Shown: positions 1 through 11,695 of the stretch, piece after piece
Position numbering within the stretch: the first letter of the stretch is position 1
Layout of the letters: each line of letters starts with the position of its first letter
Notes under the pieces: model-generated
What the model was told of the DNA's origin: nothing
The model's database searches: none
Seen by the model: only the letters and a program-made list of their open reading frames with translations
Made by a program: the position numbers and the translations under genes
Source: Salvelinus alpinus
Lineage: Eukaryota > Chordata > Actinopteri > Salmoniformes > Salmonidae
Assembly: GCF_045679555.1 (NCBI RefSeq)
Contig: NC_092120.1
Span: 12,761,805 to 12,825,804 of the forward strand
Reading direction: 5' to 3'
DNA: 64,000 bases

Positions 1-1528
1 CCACTTCTTCTACAGCAGCTCATGTGGCTCAGTAGGCCTAAGTGACATATGGTTTATTTGATAGATTTTTGGTAGCCAGTTTTCATCCAAGTGCCATCTA
101 GCCTAAGGGTATGCTTTTTCACTTTGAGAGTTTTTAAATGTTAGCATTGTGCTAATATGCTATTAAATATGGCCTTACATTATCGTTTATTTTTGTCTGT
201 TCTTTCGTGACTCTCATAACTGTGAGACGAATAACTCTTTCAAGCTACTGATCTGTGAAGTGTGGCTAGTTATCTCCAATTTTCCACGTTTCCATTGCAA
301 TTTGCTGCTCACTGCAAGTCTGTGTTTTCAATAGGTGTTTGAGACACTAACTGAAAAGGAGTTGAGTTTTTCAAGAAATGTCAATTCTACTTCCTTTAAT
401 TATATTCATGTAGCATGCTTAATAAAGTCACTGATCATATACTTTTGAGCAAAAGGCCTTGCTAATGATCATGCAGCCTCAATAAATGCTCCTACAAAGA
501 ACAACAGAATGATGAGAAATCTTGTGAGAGTGACTGCAGGTGCATAGAAGATGTGCAGGATACAATCGAACTAGGTTGAACTCTTCAAATGAGGTTAGTG
601 AAAGAACCTTGGTTGTCTAACCAAAAATGTACAATTATTACATGTTTGGCAAACACATTGCAAGCTCCTTCTATACGTAGAGTTGTGCAAAACACGGGTA
701 ATCTCCTGAAAACAACATCACAAGGTTTGGTGCGCCGTTGAGTATTTTCAGACTCATCATGTTTATGTCATAGAAACATGGGACGGTTCTATGTACATTA
801 GCTTTAATTCACTAATGACTGTAGTCTTAAAAATAAACAAATGTGATATTATATAATGATATATGGCTGTACTTAAGTGCCAGTCAACTATCTTGATCTA
901 CCTCTTTGGTGAGGCCTCATTGACAGAACATGTTCGACTGGTGACAACCAACGTTTGCACACACAGACCTGTGCGCCGCACACACCCTCTCCCCTAATGT
1001 CACATTGATGTCATCAGTGTTTTGTCTAGAGGGTGTTTTTCTCTCAGACCTTCAGCGCTGGTTGGCCCTCATCTGATGCGAGGTGAAAAAGGGAAGTTTT
1101 GGGGAAGGGGTATCCATTAGGTTTCTCCAACTGAAAGGCTGAGAATAAAGAGAAAGATGATGGGTTGAGTATTCCCATTGGAGACATACTGGGGGAAGAA
1201 CCTGTGGAAAGCAGCAAGGGATACTTTAACCTAGGCACCTGCTATTATTTTGTTTTGGCATGGCCCCAGGAGCGTTCCAGGTGAATGGGAGCAGTTGCCA
1301 ACTCCCAGGGCTGGGTGAGTGGGTGTGGTCCTGTTTGTATGTGATGTCACCTGACAGGTCAAACCACATCGCCACAGGAATGACGTGGTGACGGAGACGA
1401 GCCTCTGTCAACAACAAGCCTGACTACACCAGTCTTGTGGCCCTCTTTGTGCATATGAATGTGTGTGTTTGTGCACAGTTAAGTGAGAGTGCCTTCTGCG
1501 ACAGACTTGTGTTTTGTAATTCGTTGTG
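1..1528. other. Gene-free stretch
   Basis: I see no coding exon, RNA gene or recognisable repeat here. The open frames at 1044-1417 on the minus strand have no recognisable protein character. The stretch is ordinary AT-rich intergenic or far-upstream sequence. Confidence 0.5.
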
Positions 1529-1806
1529 CACTACCGGTCAAAAGTTTTAGAACACCTACTCATTCAAGTTTTTATTTTATTTTTTACTATTTTATACATT
1601 GTAGAATAATATTGAAGACATCAAAACTATGAAATAATACATATGGAATCATGTAGTAACCAAAAAAGTGTTTGAGATTCTTCAAATAGCCACCTTTTGA
1701 CTTGATAACAGCTTTGCACGCTCTTGGCATTCTCTCAAATGTTATTGGTCACATACACATGGTTAGCAGATGTTAATGCGAGTGTAATGAAATGCTTTTG
1801 CTTCTA

Positions 1807-2914
1807 AACTCAGCAAAAAAAGAAACGTCCTCATACTGTCAACTGCGTTTATTTTCTGAAAACTTAACACGTGTAAATATTTGTATGAACATAAGATTCA
1901 ACAACCGAGACATAAACTGTCAAGAGGGTCTTGTCAGGATGAGCCTGCAGGAAGGGTACCACATGAGGGAGAAGGATGTCTTCCCTGTAACGCACAGTGT
2001 TGAGATTGCCTGCAATGACAACAAGCTCAGGCCGATGATGCTGTGACACACCGCCCCAGACCATGACGGACCCTCCACCTCCAAATCGATCCCGCTCCAG
2101 AGTACAGGCCTCGGTGTAACGCTCATTCCTTCGACGAAAAACACGAATCCGACTATCACCCCTGGTGAGACAAAACCGTGACTCGTCAGTGAAGAGCACT
2201 TTTTGCCAGTTCAGTCTGGTCCAGCGATGGTGAGTTTGTGCCCATAGGCGATGTTGTTGCCGGTGATGTCTGGTGAGGACCTGCCTTACAACAGGCCTAC
2301 AAGCCCTCAATCCAGCCTCTCAGCCTATTGCGGACAGTCTGAGCACTGATGGAGGGATTGTGCATTCCTGGTGTAACTCGGGCAGTTGTTGTTGCCATCC
2401 TGTATCTGTCCTGCAGGTGTGATGTTCGGATATACCGATCCTGTGCAGGTGTTGTTACACGTGGTCTGCCACTGCGAGGACGATCAGCTGTCCGTCCTGT
2501 CTCCCTGTAGCGCTGTCTTAGGCGTCTTACAGTAAGGACATTGCAATTTATTGCCCTGGCCACATCTGCAGTCCTCATGCCTCCTTGCAGCATGCCTAAG
2601 GCACGTTCACGCAGATGAGCAGGGACCCTGGGCATCTTTCTTTTGATGTTTTTCAGAGTCAGTAGAAAGGCCTCTTTTTTTACTGTCTCAAGTTTTCATA
2701 ACTGTGACCTTAATTGCCTACCATCTGTAAGCTGTTAGTGTCTTACCGACCGTTCCACAGGTGCATGTTCATTAATTGTTTATGGTTCATTGAACAAGCA
2801 TGGGAAACAGTGTTTAAACCCTTTACAATGAAGATCTGTGAAGTTATTTGGATTTTTACGAATTATCTTTGAAGGACGGTCCTGAAAAAGGGACGTTTCT
2901 TTTTTTGCTGAGTT
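1807..2914 (-). mobile_element. Tc1-like element with AACTCAGC termini, innermost insertion
   Basis: The terminal inverted repeats are AACTCAGCAAAAAAAGAAAC at the left and GTTTCTTTTTTTGCTGAGTT at the right. Both ends are flanked by TA (1805-1806 and 2915-2916), the Tc1/mariner target duplication. At 1108 bp it is shorter than a full 1.6-kb element, which fits a deletion in the 3' part of the transposase. It sits inside the L2 fragment, so it is the youngest of the three layers. Confidence 0.9.
1864..2635 (-). pseudogene. Tc1 transposase, frameshifted and C-terminally deleted
   Basis: The N-terminal half (2635-2297) is an open frame beginning MPRVPAHLRERALGMLQGG, with the paired helix-turn-helix DNA-binding region and the GRPRVTTPAQDRYIR linker typical of Tc1 transposases. 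A second frame (2310-1864) carries the start of the catalytic domain: VLFTDESRFCL holds the first catalytic Asp, followed by GGGSVMVWGGV. After PHVVPFLQAHP the frame runs into sequence near the inverted repeat, so the second Asp block and the third acidic residue are missing. It cannot encode an active enzyme. Confidence 0.85.
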
Positions 2915-3840
2915 TAGTTCCGACAGACAGTGCAGTGTAATCTAACAATTCCCCAACAACTACCTAATATACACAAATCTAAAGGGGTAAACGAGAATAT
3001 GTACATATATGGATGAGCGATGGCCGAGCGGCATAGGCAAGGTGCAATAGATGGTATAAAATACAGTATATACATGTGATATGAGTAAGCAGCAGCCTCT
3101 CTGAGTTGCTGTTTAGCAGTCTGATGGCCTTGAGATTGAAAAACAGCTTTGATGCACCTGTACTGACCTCGCCTTCTGGATGATAGCCATGTGAACAGGC
3201 AGTGGCTCGGGTGGTTGTTGTCCTTGATGATCTTTTTGGCCTTCCTGTGACATCGGGTGCTGTAGGTGTCATGGAGGGCAGGTAGATTGCCCCCGGTGAT
3301 GCGTTGTGCAGACCGCACCACCCTCTGGAGAGCCTTGTGGTTGAGTGCAGTGCAGTTGATACAGCCCGACAGGATGCTCTCGATTGTGCGTCTGTAAAAG
3401 TTTGTCAGGGTTTTTGGTGACGAGCCACATTTCTTCAGCCTTCTGAGGTTGAAGAGGCGCTGTTGCACCTTCTTCACAACACTCTGTGTGGGTGGACCAT
3501 TTCAGTTTGTCTGTGATGTGTACGCCCAGGAACTTAAAACTTTCCACCTTCTCCGCTGCTGTCCCGTCGATGTGGATAGGGGGTGCTCCCTCTGCTGTTT
3601 CCTGAAGTCCACGATAATCTCCTTTTGTTTTGTTGTTAAATGAGAGGTTGTTTTCCTGACACCACACTCTGAGTGCCCTCACCTCAGCCAGCTTCATGAG
3701 GTAGTCACATGGAATGCATTTCAATTAACAGGTGTGCCTTCTTAAAAATGAATTTGTGGAATTTCTTTCCTTAATGCGTTTGAGACAATCAGTTGTGTTA
3801 AGGTAGGGGTGGTATACAGAAGATAGTAATATTCCATATT

Positions 3841-4089
3841 ATGGCAAGAACAGCTCAAATAAGCAAAGAGAAACGACAGTCCATCAATATTTTAAGACAT
3901 GAAGGTCAGTCAATGCGGAACATTTCAAGAACTTTGAACGTTTCTTCAAGTGCAGTCGCAAAAACCATTAAGCGCTATGATAAAACTGGCTCTCATGAGG
4001 ACCGCCACAGGAAAAGAAGACCCAGAGTTACCTCTGCTGCAGAGGATAAGTTCATTAGTTACCAGTCTCAGAAATTGCAGCCCAAATAA
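3841..4089 (+). pseudogene. Tc1 transposase remnant, N-terminal DNA-binding part
   Basis: The 82-codon frame starts MARTAQISKEKRQSINILRH and continues with [20 protein letters not shown] and a basic [14 protein letters not shown] linker. This is the paired helix-turn-helix portion of the family A transposase. It stops at 4089. The catalytic region, about 4100-4700, can still be followed at nucleotide level but is full of frameshifts and deletions. Confidence 0.8.
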
Positions 4090-4991
4090 ATGCTTCACAG
4101 AGTTCAAGTAACAGACACATCTCAACATCAACTGTTCAGAGGAGACTGTGTGAATCAGGCCTTCATGGTCGAATTGCTGCAAAGAAACCACTACTAAAGG
4201 ACACCAATAAGAAGGGACTTGCTTGGGCCAAGAAACACGAGCAATGGACATTAGACCAGTGGAAATGTGTCCTTTGGTCTAGTCCAAATTCAAGATTTGG
4301 ACTAGACCAAAGACCGCTGTGTCTTTGAGACACGGTTTAGGTGAACGGAGGATCTCCGCATGTGTATTTTCCACCGTAAAGTTTGGAGGAGGTGGTGTTA
4401 TGGTGTGGGGGTGCTTTGCTGGTGACATTGTCTGTGATTTATTTAGAATTCAAGGCACACTTAACCAGCATGGCTACCACAGCATTCTGAAGTGATACGC
4501 CATCCCATCTGGTTTGGGCTTAGTGGGACTATCATTTGCTTTTCAACAGGACAATGACCCAACACACCTCCAGGCTGTGTAAGGCCTATTTGACCAAGAA
4601 GGAGAGTGATGGAGTGCTGCATCAGATGACCTGGCCTCCACAAGATGGTTTGAGATGAGTCAGACCACAGAGTGATGGAAAAGCAGCCAACAAGTGCTCA
4701 GAATATGTGGGAACTACTTTAAAGACTGTTGGAAAAGCATTCCAGGTGAAGCTGGTTGAGAGAATACCAAGAGTCTGCAAAGCTGTTATCAAGTCAAAGG
4801 GTGACTACTTTGAAGAATCAAAAATATATTTTGATTTGTTTAACACTTTTGTTTTGGTTACTACATGATTCCATATGTGTTATTTCATAGTTTTGATGTC
4901 TTTACTATTATTCTACAATGTAGAAAATAGTAAAAAATAAATCAAAACCCTTGATTGAGTAGGTGTTCGAAAACTTTTGACCGGCAGTGTA

Positions 4992-6448
4992 TTTGTGTTG
5001 GCGGTAGTTCCGTGGCAGTTGGGTGCTTTGAGGTTGTGTCTTTGTGTGTGTGTTTGTTTGTGTGTGTGTGTGTTTGTTGTTGGGGTAGACTGCAGTATTG
5101 ACAAGACTGGCAGCGGGGGCGTGATTCACGAGCCGAGTAGCGCAGATCTATTTACCGCCCATCCCAAACCTGTCCAACCTCCTCCAATTTCCCACCCCTT
5201 TCTAGGAGTGCTGCTCTTGCACTGCAGCTACCCCCTCACCAAAAACCCACCCTAGGATTGGTGAACAGAAGGAGGGGGGTGGGATCATATTCCCCTGCCA
5301 GTGTTGGCAGCATGCACACAGGCACAAGCCCAGTCACAAGCCAAACAGCAGACCCAGGTCCAGCCCCCATCCTTCCTTCCTCGCCTCAAAAGAATCCAAG
5401 CCCACCACCATACATTTCTCCACCATATCACTCACACAGATTCACCTTCACACTGAGTACTTCGGTTAATAAGGCACAATGCACACCCGTCTAACCAAAC
5501 AAGCGGTTAATCAACAGGCGGAGTGGAGCGGGCCAGCCGAGCGGAATGGCTGTGCTGGAACATGAGGCAACAGGCTGTAAATATCCCACAGCTGGTGCTG
5601 GGACTACAGCCCAAGGTTGGGGTGAAAGCACAGAGTCCCACTGGGTAGGATGAGAGAGAGATCAGTAGCTAGTTACTGCCTGTGTTTGCGGATACGTCTT
5701 CCCCAATGAAAGGCTAACTAATCAGACTCCTGCCCCTCTGTTCAGGTGGCCTCCATGCCTCAGGTGTGGATTGCAATGATTATACGCAAAACCGTGGTGG
5801 CACTCTGGTTTGATTGAATTAAATTCGATTCTGAGTAGCAATTTCATTTGTATGGAGCAGCCAGACTGTCATCGTTCATACAGGGAGAAGGGATTTTACC
5901 TTTACCCTAGCTAGGGTGACCATGGTGATACTGAATATAAGTATTGATTTGCCTGGACCACAAACTGAGAGAGAGATCTGTCTTGTTGATAGCCTCCCCA
6001 GAGCCCGTAGCCCCATGCAACCAGAGAGGGAGATTCTGGCTGCTCCCAATGAAACCTGAGTCCTCAGCAGAGCTGTAGGTGACTCCCCTGATATTGGTGA
6101 TGTCTGCCAACAAGGCAGCGTAAGCATATACACAGCGAAGCTTGTAACTGCTCTCAAACAGATCTGGATACATAAAACAAAACCATTAATTAGCTGCCAA
6201 TGAGAGGTAATTTAATTGTAAATGTTAGTTTTCTCCTGATATTGGTGTAAGTAACAGTTTCCTAACTATTGTATAGCTGTGTTTGTTATGAGCAGTCTGT
6301 GGTCAGTCCTGGTAGGCTCTGGTGCTGAGTGGGAAAGGTGATGGATTTATCAGCAGTGCTCTGGCCTGACTCCAGCAGCCCACACCACTGACTGTTGTCT
6401 CTGCGCCCCAGGGTGCTCTGATCCAACTTACAAAGAGATGGACATGTG

Positions 6449-6454
<6 letters not shown>
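4992..6454. other. Gene-free stretch with simple GT repeats
   Basis: A GT-rich patch lies at about 5038-5075. The rest is unique-looking sequence without a supported gene. Two overlapping minus-strand frames at 5876-6173 are open but belong to no family I recognise, and both are open over the same bases, which argues against coding use. Confidence 0.45.

Positions 6455-6545
<91 letters not shown>
6455..6545. repeat. (TA)40 microsatellite with short CA tail
   Basis: A perfect TA run spans 6455-6534 and passes into a CA run to about 6545. Confidence 0.97.
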
Positions 6546-6546
<1 letters not shown>

Positions 6547-6712
6547 TATACACAATTGACAGCTTGACACGTATAGCAGACTACACTGACAGGCTGACAC
6601 ACAGTCATACATACTAGAGGTCGAACGATTAATCGGAATGGCCGATTAATTAGGGCCGATTTCAAGTTTTCATAACAATCGGAAATCAGTATTTTTGGAC
6701 ACCGATTTGGCC

Positions 6713-6913
6713 GTTTTTTTTTTTTTTTACACCTGTATTTAACTAGGCAAGTCAGTTAATAAGAACACATTCTTATTTTCAATGACGGCCTAGGAACGGT
6801 GGGTTAACTGCCTTGTTCAAGGGCAGAATGACAGATTTTTACTTTGTCAGCTCGGGGATTCAATCTTGCAACCTTACGGTTAACTAGTCCAACGCTCTAA
6901 CCACCTGCCTTAC
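6713..6913 (-). repeat. HpaI-type salmonid SINE, reverse orientation
   Basis: Read on the minus strand it begins with a tRNA-like head (GGTTAGAGCGTTGGACTAG), passes through the conserved body and ends in an A-rich tail, seen as the T run at about 6713-6729. It matches the forward copy at 24046 along its length. It lies within the hAT-like element. Confidence 0.85.
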
Positions 6914-7098
6914 ATTGCACTCCATGAGGAGCCTGCCTGTTACGCGAATGCAGTAAGAAGCCAAGGTAAGTTGCTAGCTAGCATTAAACGTATCTTATTA
7001 AAAACAATCAACCAATCATAATCACTAGTTAACTACACATGGTTGATGATATTACTAGTTTATCTAGCGTGTCCTGCGTTGAATATAATCGATGCGGT

Positions 7099-7612
7099 GC
7101 GCATTCGCGAAACAGGACTGTCGTTGCTACCTAACCATAAACATCAATGCCTTTCTTAAAATCAATACACAAGTATATATTTTTAAACCTGCATATTTAG
7201 TTAATATTGCCTGCTAACATGAATTTATTTTAACTAGGCAAATTGTGTCACTTCTCTTGCAACAGAGTCAGGGTATATGCAGCAGTTTGGGCCCCTGGCT
7301 CGTTGGGAACTGTGTGAAGACTATTTCTTCCTAACAAAGACAGCCAAGTTCGCCAAACGGGGGATGATTTAACAAAAGCGCATTTGCGAAAAAAGCACAA
7401 TCGTTGCATGACTGTACCTAACCATAAACATCAATGCCTTTCTTAAAATCAATACACAGAAGTAGATATTTTTAATCCTGCATATTTAGCTAAAAGAAAT
7501 CCAGGTTAGCAGGCAATATTAACCAGGTGAAATTGTGTCACTTCTCTTGCGTTCATTGCACGCAGAGTCAGAGTATATGCAACAGTTTGGCCCACCTGGC
7601 TCGTTGCGAACT
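7099..7612. repeat. Internal tandem duplication inside the hAT-like element
   Basis: The block 7099-7311 is repeated in diverged form at 7378-7612. Both copies contain ACCATAAACATCAATGCCTT, TGTGTCACTTCTCTTGC and a CTGGCTCGTTG ending. The second copy has extra bases in the middle. Confidence 0.8.
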
Positions 7613-8361
7613 AATTTGCCAGAATGTTATGTAATTATGACATAACATTGAAGGTTGTGCAATGTAACAGGAATATTTAGACTTATGGATGCCACCCGTT
7701 AGATAAAATACGGAACGGTTCCGTATTTCACTGAAATAATAAAAGTTTTTGTTTTCGAGATGATAGTTTCCGGATTCGACCATATTAATGACCTACGGCT
7801 TGTATTTCTGTGTGTTATTATGTTATAATTAAGGCTATGATTTGATAGAGCAGTCTGACTGAGCGATGGTAGGCACCAGCAGGCTCGTAAGCATTCATTC
7901 AAACAGCACTTTCGTGCGTTTTGCCAGCAGCTCTTCGCAATGCTTCAAGCATTGCGCTGTTTATGACTTCAAGCCTATCAACTCCCGAGATTAGGCTGGT
8001 GTAACCGATATGAAATGGCTAGCTAGTTAGCGGGGTGCGCGCTAATAGCGTTTCAAACATCACTCGCTCTGAGACTTGGAGTAGTTGTTCCCCTTGCTTT
8101 GCATGGGTAACGCTGCTTCGAGGGTGGCTGTTGTCGATGTGTTCCTGGTTCGAGCCCAGGTAGGAGCGAGGAGAGGGACGGAAGCTGTACTGTTACACTG
8201 GCAATACTAAAGTGCCTATAAGAACATCCAATAGTCAAAGGTATATGAAATACAAATGGTATAGAGAGAAATAGTCCTATAATTCCTATAACTACAACCT
8301 AAAACTACTTCTTACCTGGGAATATTGAAGACTTATGTTAAAAGGAACCACCAGCTTTCAT

Positions 8362-8492
8362 ATTTACAATTGGCTCATTCATCCCCCTCCTCTCCCCTGT
8401 AACTATTCCCCAGGTCGTTGCTGCAAATGAGAACGTGTTCTCAGTCAACTTACCTGGTAAAATAACGGTAAAATAAAAATAAATAAAAATAA
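8362..8492 (+). repeat. Retroposon 3' tail fragment
   Basis: The block with CCCCAGGTCGTTGCTGCAAA and TCAGTCAACTTACCTGG, ending in repeated AAATAAA units, has the look of a SINE or LINE 3' tail that I associate with salmonid genomes. No 5' head is attached. The family assignment is from memory and uncertain. Confidence 0.5.
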
Positions 8493-8892
8493 ATATGTTC
8501 TCATGTTCTGAGCAAGGAACTTAAACGTTAGCTTTCTTACATGGCACATATTGCACTTTTACTTTATTCTACAACACTTTGTTTTTGCATTATTTAAACC
8601 AAATTGAACATGTTTCATTATTTATTTGAGGCTAAATATATTTTATTGATGTATTATATTAAGGTAAAATAAGTGTTCATTCAGTATTGTTGTAATTGTC
8701 ATTATTACAAATAAATTTAAAAAATCTGCCGATTTTAATTCGTATCGGCTTTTTAGGTCCTCCAATAATCGGTATCGGTGTTGAAAAATCATAATCGGTC
8801 GAACTCTAATACATACACGTATATACAGTATGCATTGACAGAAGGACATACACGTGCACAAAACCTCTCCAACACACATCTCTCTGCACATA

Positions 8893-10488
8893 CAGTGGGG
8901 AGAACAAGTATTTGATACACTGCCGATTTTGCAGGTTTTCCTACTTACAAAGCATGTAGAGGTCTGTAATTTTTATCATAGGTACACTTCAACTATGAGA
9001 GACGGAATCTAAAACAAAAATCCAGAAAATCACATTGTATGATTTTTAAGTAATTAATTTGCATTTTATTGCATGACATAAGTATTTGATACATCAGAAA
9101 AGCAGAACTTAATATTTGGTACAGAAACCTTTGTTTGCAATTACAGAGATCATACGTTTCCTGTAGTTCTTGACTAGGTTTGCACACACTGCAGCAGGGA
9201 TTTTGGCCCACTCCTCCCTACAGATCTTCTCCAGATCCTTCAGGTTTCGGGGCTGTCGCTGGGCAATACGGACGTTCAGCTCCCTCCAAAGATTTTCTAT
9301 TGGGTTCAGGTCTGGAGACTGGCTAGGCCACTCCAGGACCTTGAGATGCTTCTTACGGAGCCACTCCTTAGTTGCCATGGCTGTGTGCTTCGTGTCGTTG
9401 TCATGCTGGAAGACCCAGCCACGACCCATCTTCAATGCTCTTACTGAGGGAAGGAGGTTGTTGGCCAAGATCTCGCGATACATGGCCCCATCCATCCTCC
9501 CCTCAATACGGTGCAGTCGTCCTGTCCCCTTGCAGAAAAGCATCCCCAAAGAATGATGTTTCCACCTTCATGCTTCACGGTTGGGATGGTGTTCTTGGGG
9601 TTGTACTCATACTTCTTCTTCCTCCAAACACGGTGAGTGGAGTTAGACCAAAAAGCTCTATTTTTGTCTCATCAGACCACATGACCTTCTCCCATTCCTC
9701 CTCTGGATCATCCAGATGGTCATTGGCAAACTTCAGACAGGCCTGGACATGCACTGGCTTAAGCAGGGGGACCTTGCGTGCGCTGCAGGATTTTAATCCA
9801 TGACGGCGTAGTGTGTTACTAATGGTTTTCTTTGAGACTGTGGTCCCAGCTCTCTTCAGGTCATTGACCAGGTCCTGCCGTGTAGTTCTGGGCTGATCCC
9901 TCACCTTCCTCATGATCATTGATGCCCCACGAGGTGAAATCTTGCATGGAGCCCCAGACCGAGGGTGATTGACCGTCATCTTGAACTTCTTCCATTTTCT
10001 AATAATTGCGCCAACAGTTGTTTCCTTCTCACCAAGCTGCTTGCCTATTGTCCTGTAGCCCATCCCAGCCTTGTGCAGGTCTACAATTTTATCCCTGATG
10101 TCCTTACACAGCTCTCTGGTCTTGGCCATTGTGGAGAGGTTGGAATCTGTTTGATTGAGTGTGTGGACAGGTGTCTTTTATACAGGTAACGAGTTCAAAC
10201 AGGTGCAGTTAATACAGGTAATGAGTGGAGAACAGGAGGGCTTCTTAAAGAAAAACTAACAGGTCTGTGAGAGCCGGAATTCTTACTGGTTGGTAGGTGA
10301 TCAAATACTTATGTCATGCAATAAAATGCAAATTAATTATTTAAAAATCATACAATGTGATTTTCTGGATTTTTGTTTTAGATTCCGTCTCTCACAGTTG
10401 AAGTGTACCTATGATACAAATTACAGACCTCTACATGCTTTGTAAGTAGGAAAATCGGCAGTGTATCAAATACTTGTTCTCCCCACTG
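8893..10488 (-). mobile_element. Full-length Tc1-like element (1.6 kb)
   Basis: The termini are CAGTGGGGAGAACAAGTATT and its inverse AATACTTGTTCTCCCCACTG. Each is flanked by TA (8891-8892 and 10489-10490). The inverted repeats are long, about 180 bp or more, with CAAAATCACATTGTATGATT-like blocks on both sides. The transposase is read from the minus strand and fills most of the interior. Confidence 0.93.
9109..10129 (-). pseudogene. Tc1 transposase, nearly complete but frameshifted
   Basis: The first frame (10129-9575) starts [20 protein letters not shown] with the paired helix-turn-helix, a GRPR-like RSGAPCKIS linker, [18 protein letters not shown] and the first catalytic block [13 protein letters not shown]. 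It then shifts frame at about 9575-9610. The second frame (9549-9109) restores the catalytic domain: [29 protein letters not shown] with the second Asp, and [19 protein letters not shown] with the third acidic residue. It ends at the family's usual C-terminus. Around the break the conserved glycine-rich W-G block is lost. All three DD(34)E-type acidic positions are recognisable, so decay is recent. Confidence 0.88.
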
Positions 10489-10490
10489 TA

Positions 10491-11695
10491 TGCTCTGCTG
10501 CTGTGGCATGCAATTGTCGTTTGTGCTATATGTCATGACTAAGTCGTGACACCTGTGCCTCTGCACTGTAGGCTATGACACATGATGCAGGATGGATAAG
10601 GTGGTGGCAACTCTGTGACACTGTGGCTCCTACTGTGTTGCACCACCTTGTAGCCAATGACTCTGCTTCCTCATAGGCTGAACAGGAGGTGGTCCTCTGA
10701 AATGGTTGAAAGAACAGCAACAGATGTTCTGAACTTACACACAAATGATGCACCGTTGTGTATCTGTTCTTTTTATGGATTATTCTGTCGTGAGTGCCTT
10801 AAGGTTCTGACCTTACATGCAAAGATCAAAGATCTTCCCCATGTAGTGTAGCTGTTGATAGTATACTGCACACTAAAATATCTTCAACAATACAGATACA
10901 AATTGCATATATTTTAGGGGTTCCTCAGGGCTCAATGTAAGGACCACTGCAGAATAGCTTTTATCAGTGTTAATCTGTTCCTTGTCTAAAGTGTCTCACA
11001 CTCCTTAATTCAGCCAGTCAGTAGACACTCTCCAGGCCCTCTGCCTTCAATGTGAGAGGAGAGATTCTACCTGACATCAGACATGGGAGGCTGACTCCCG
11101 CAGCATGAAGGGTAAAATGTCAAGGTTTGAACACCCGGGCAGATAAAGCAGCCTTTTCATGTGTGACCGGCCCGCATCCCAAAACAAATCCCACTGACCG
11201 CTGCCTTTGAACTGTAGACCAATGTTCTTATGGAAGGAGTAGTGCTCTGCTCACTCACTAGTCTTCTACTATTTGAGTGTATAACATAAAACTCAAAAGT
11301 GTTTTCTGTTTTAGTTTGAGTATTTTCAGTATAAACCTGTTACTTCTACAGTCTTTGGCAAATATAACAACCCACTCCAGAGTTTCTATGGTACTCCAGA
11401 GTTTCTATGGTTTGCTATTATATTGGGCATTTACATCTAAAAGGACCTATGAGCACACACATATGAAGTTCATAGGAGCATGTCAAATTAAATGTTTTAG
11501 AAATGAAGGCATATAAACATTTTGCAACCATTTTCCATCCAAAAAATGTGGAATAAGGAAAGGCTTTCATTTCTGCTCAAACATATGGAAAAAAGGGTCT
11601 TGGACAACATTGACCAGAAAAATTATTGAAAGGTATTAGATTTACATCAAAACACAATAATGTTGAAGTAAATACCCCTGCCAACTAATATCAAC
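10491..11695. other. Gene-free stretch
   Basis: No repeat family or coding exon recognised. Open frames here are short and compositionally random. Confidence 0.45.

Larger units (their letters stand above)
1741..3690 (-). mobile_element. L2-type LINE fragment, split by a Tc1 insertion
   Basis: Minus-strand frames at 2914-3477 and 3269-3724 encode the C-terminal part of a teleost LINE reverse-transcriptase protein. Recognisable pieces include VWCQENNLS, a FLGVHITDKLKWS-type block and RRTIESILSGC. The frames are shifted and stopped. The flanking family A Tc1 is interrupted exactly between CTCTCAA and CCAGCTTCATGAGG, which are adjacent in the intact copy near 21800. The element is 5'-truncated, and its 3' tail (1741-1806) is separated from the body by the Tc1 at 1807-2914. 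Confidence 0.75.
1529..4989 (+). mobile_element. Tc1/mariner element (family A), expanded by nested insertions
   Basis: The ends are inverted copies of one sequence: ACCGGTCAAAAGTTTTAGAA near 1533 and TTCGAAAACTTTTGACCGGC near 4966-4985, followed by TA. The body matches the copies at 21577 and 43274 in this window. A normal element of this family is about 1.5 kb; this one is 3.4 kb because an L2-type LINE fragment interrupts it at about 1741-3690, and that fragment carries a second Tc1. The transposase on the plus strand is broken: only the N-terminal DNA-binding part (3841-4089) is still open. Confidence 0.85.
6615..8808. mobile_element. hAT-like DNA transposon, non-autonomous, 2.2 kb
   Basis: The termini are inverted: TAGAGGTCGAACGATTAATC at 6615 and ATAATCGGTCGAACTCTA ending at 8808. 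Both ends are flanked by ATACATAC (6607-6614 and 8809-8816), an exact 8-bp target duplication as made by hAT transposases; the tip also fits the loose hAT YARNG pattern. The flank is ATAC-rich, which weakens the duplication slightly. I find no transposase frame, so it was presumably moved in trans. It contains a reverse SINE, an internal tandem duplication and a second retroposon tail. Confidence 0.75.

Noticed and set aside
5876..6173. Minus-strand open frames of 88-93 codons with an acceptor-like sequence at their upstream edge
   Set aside because: Two different frames are open over the same bases and neither resembles a known protein; no partner exon found nearby.
6893..6913. tRNA-like sequence (also 24050-24110 and the GGTTCGAGCCC near 8147)
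   Set aside because: These belong to tRNA-derived SINEs or repeat interiors, not to functional tRNA genes; no full cloverleaf is preserved.
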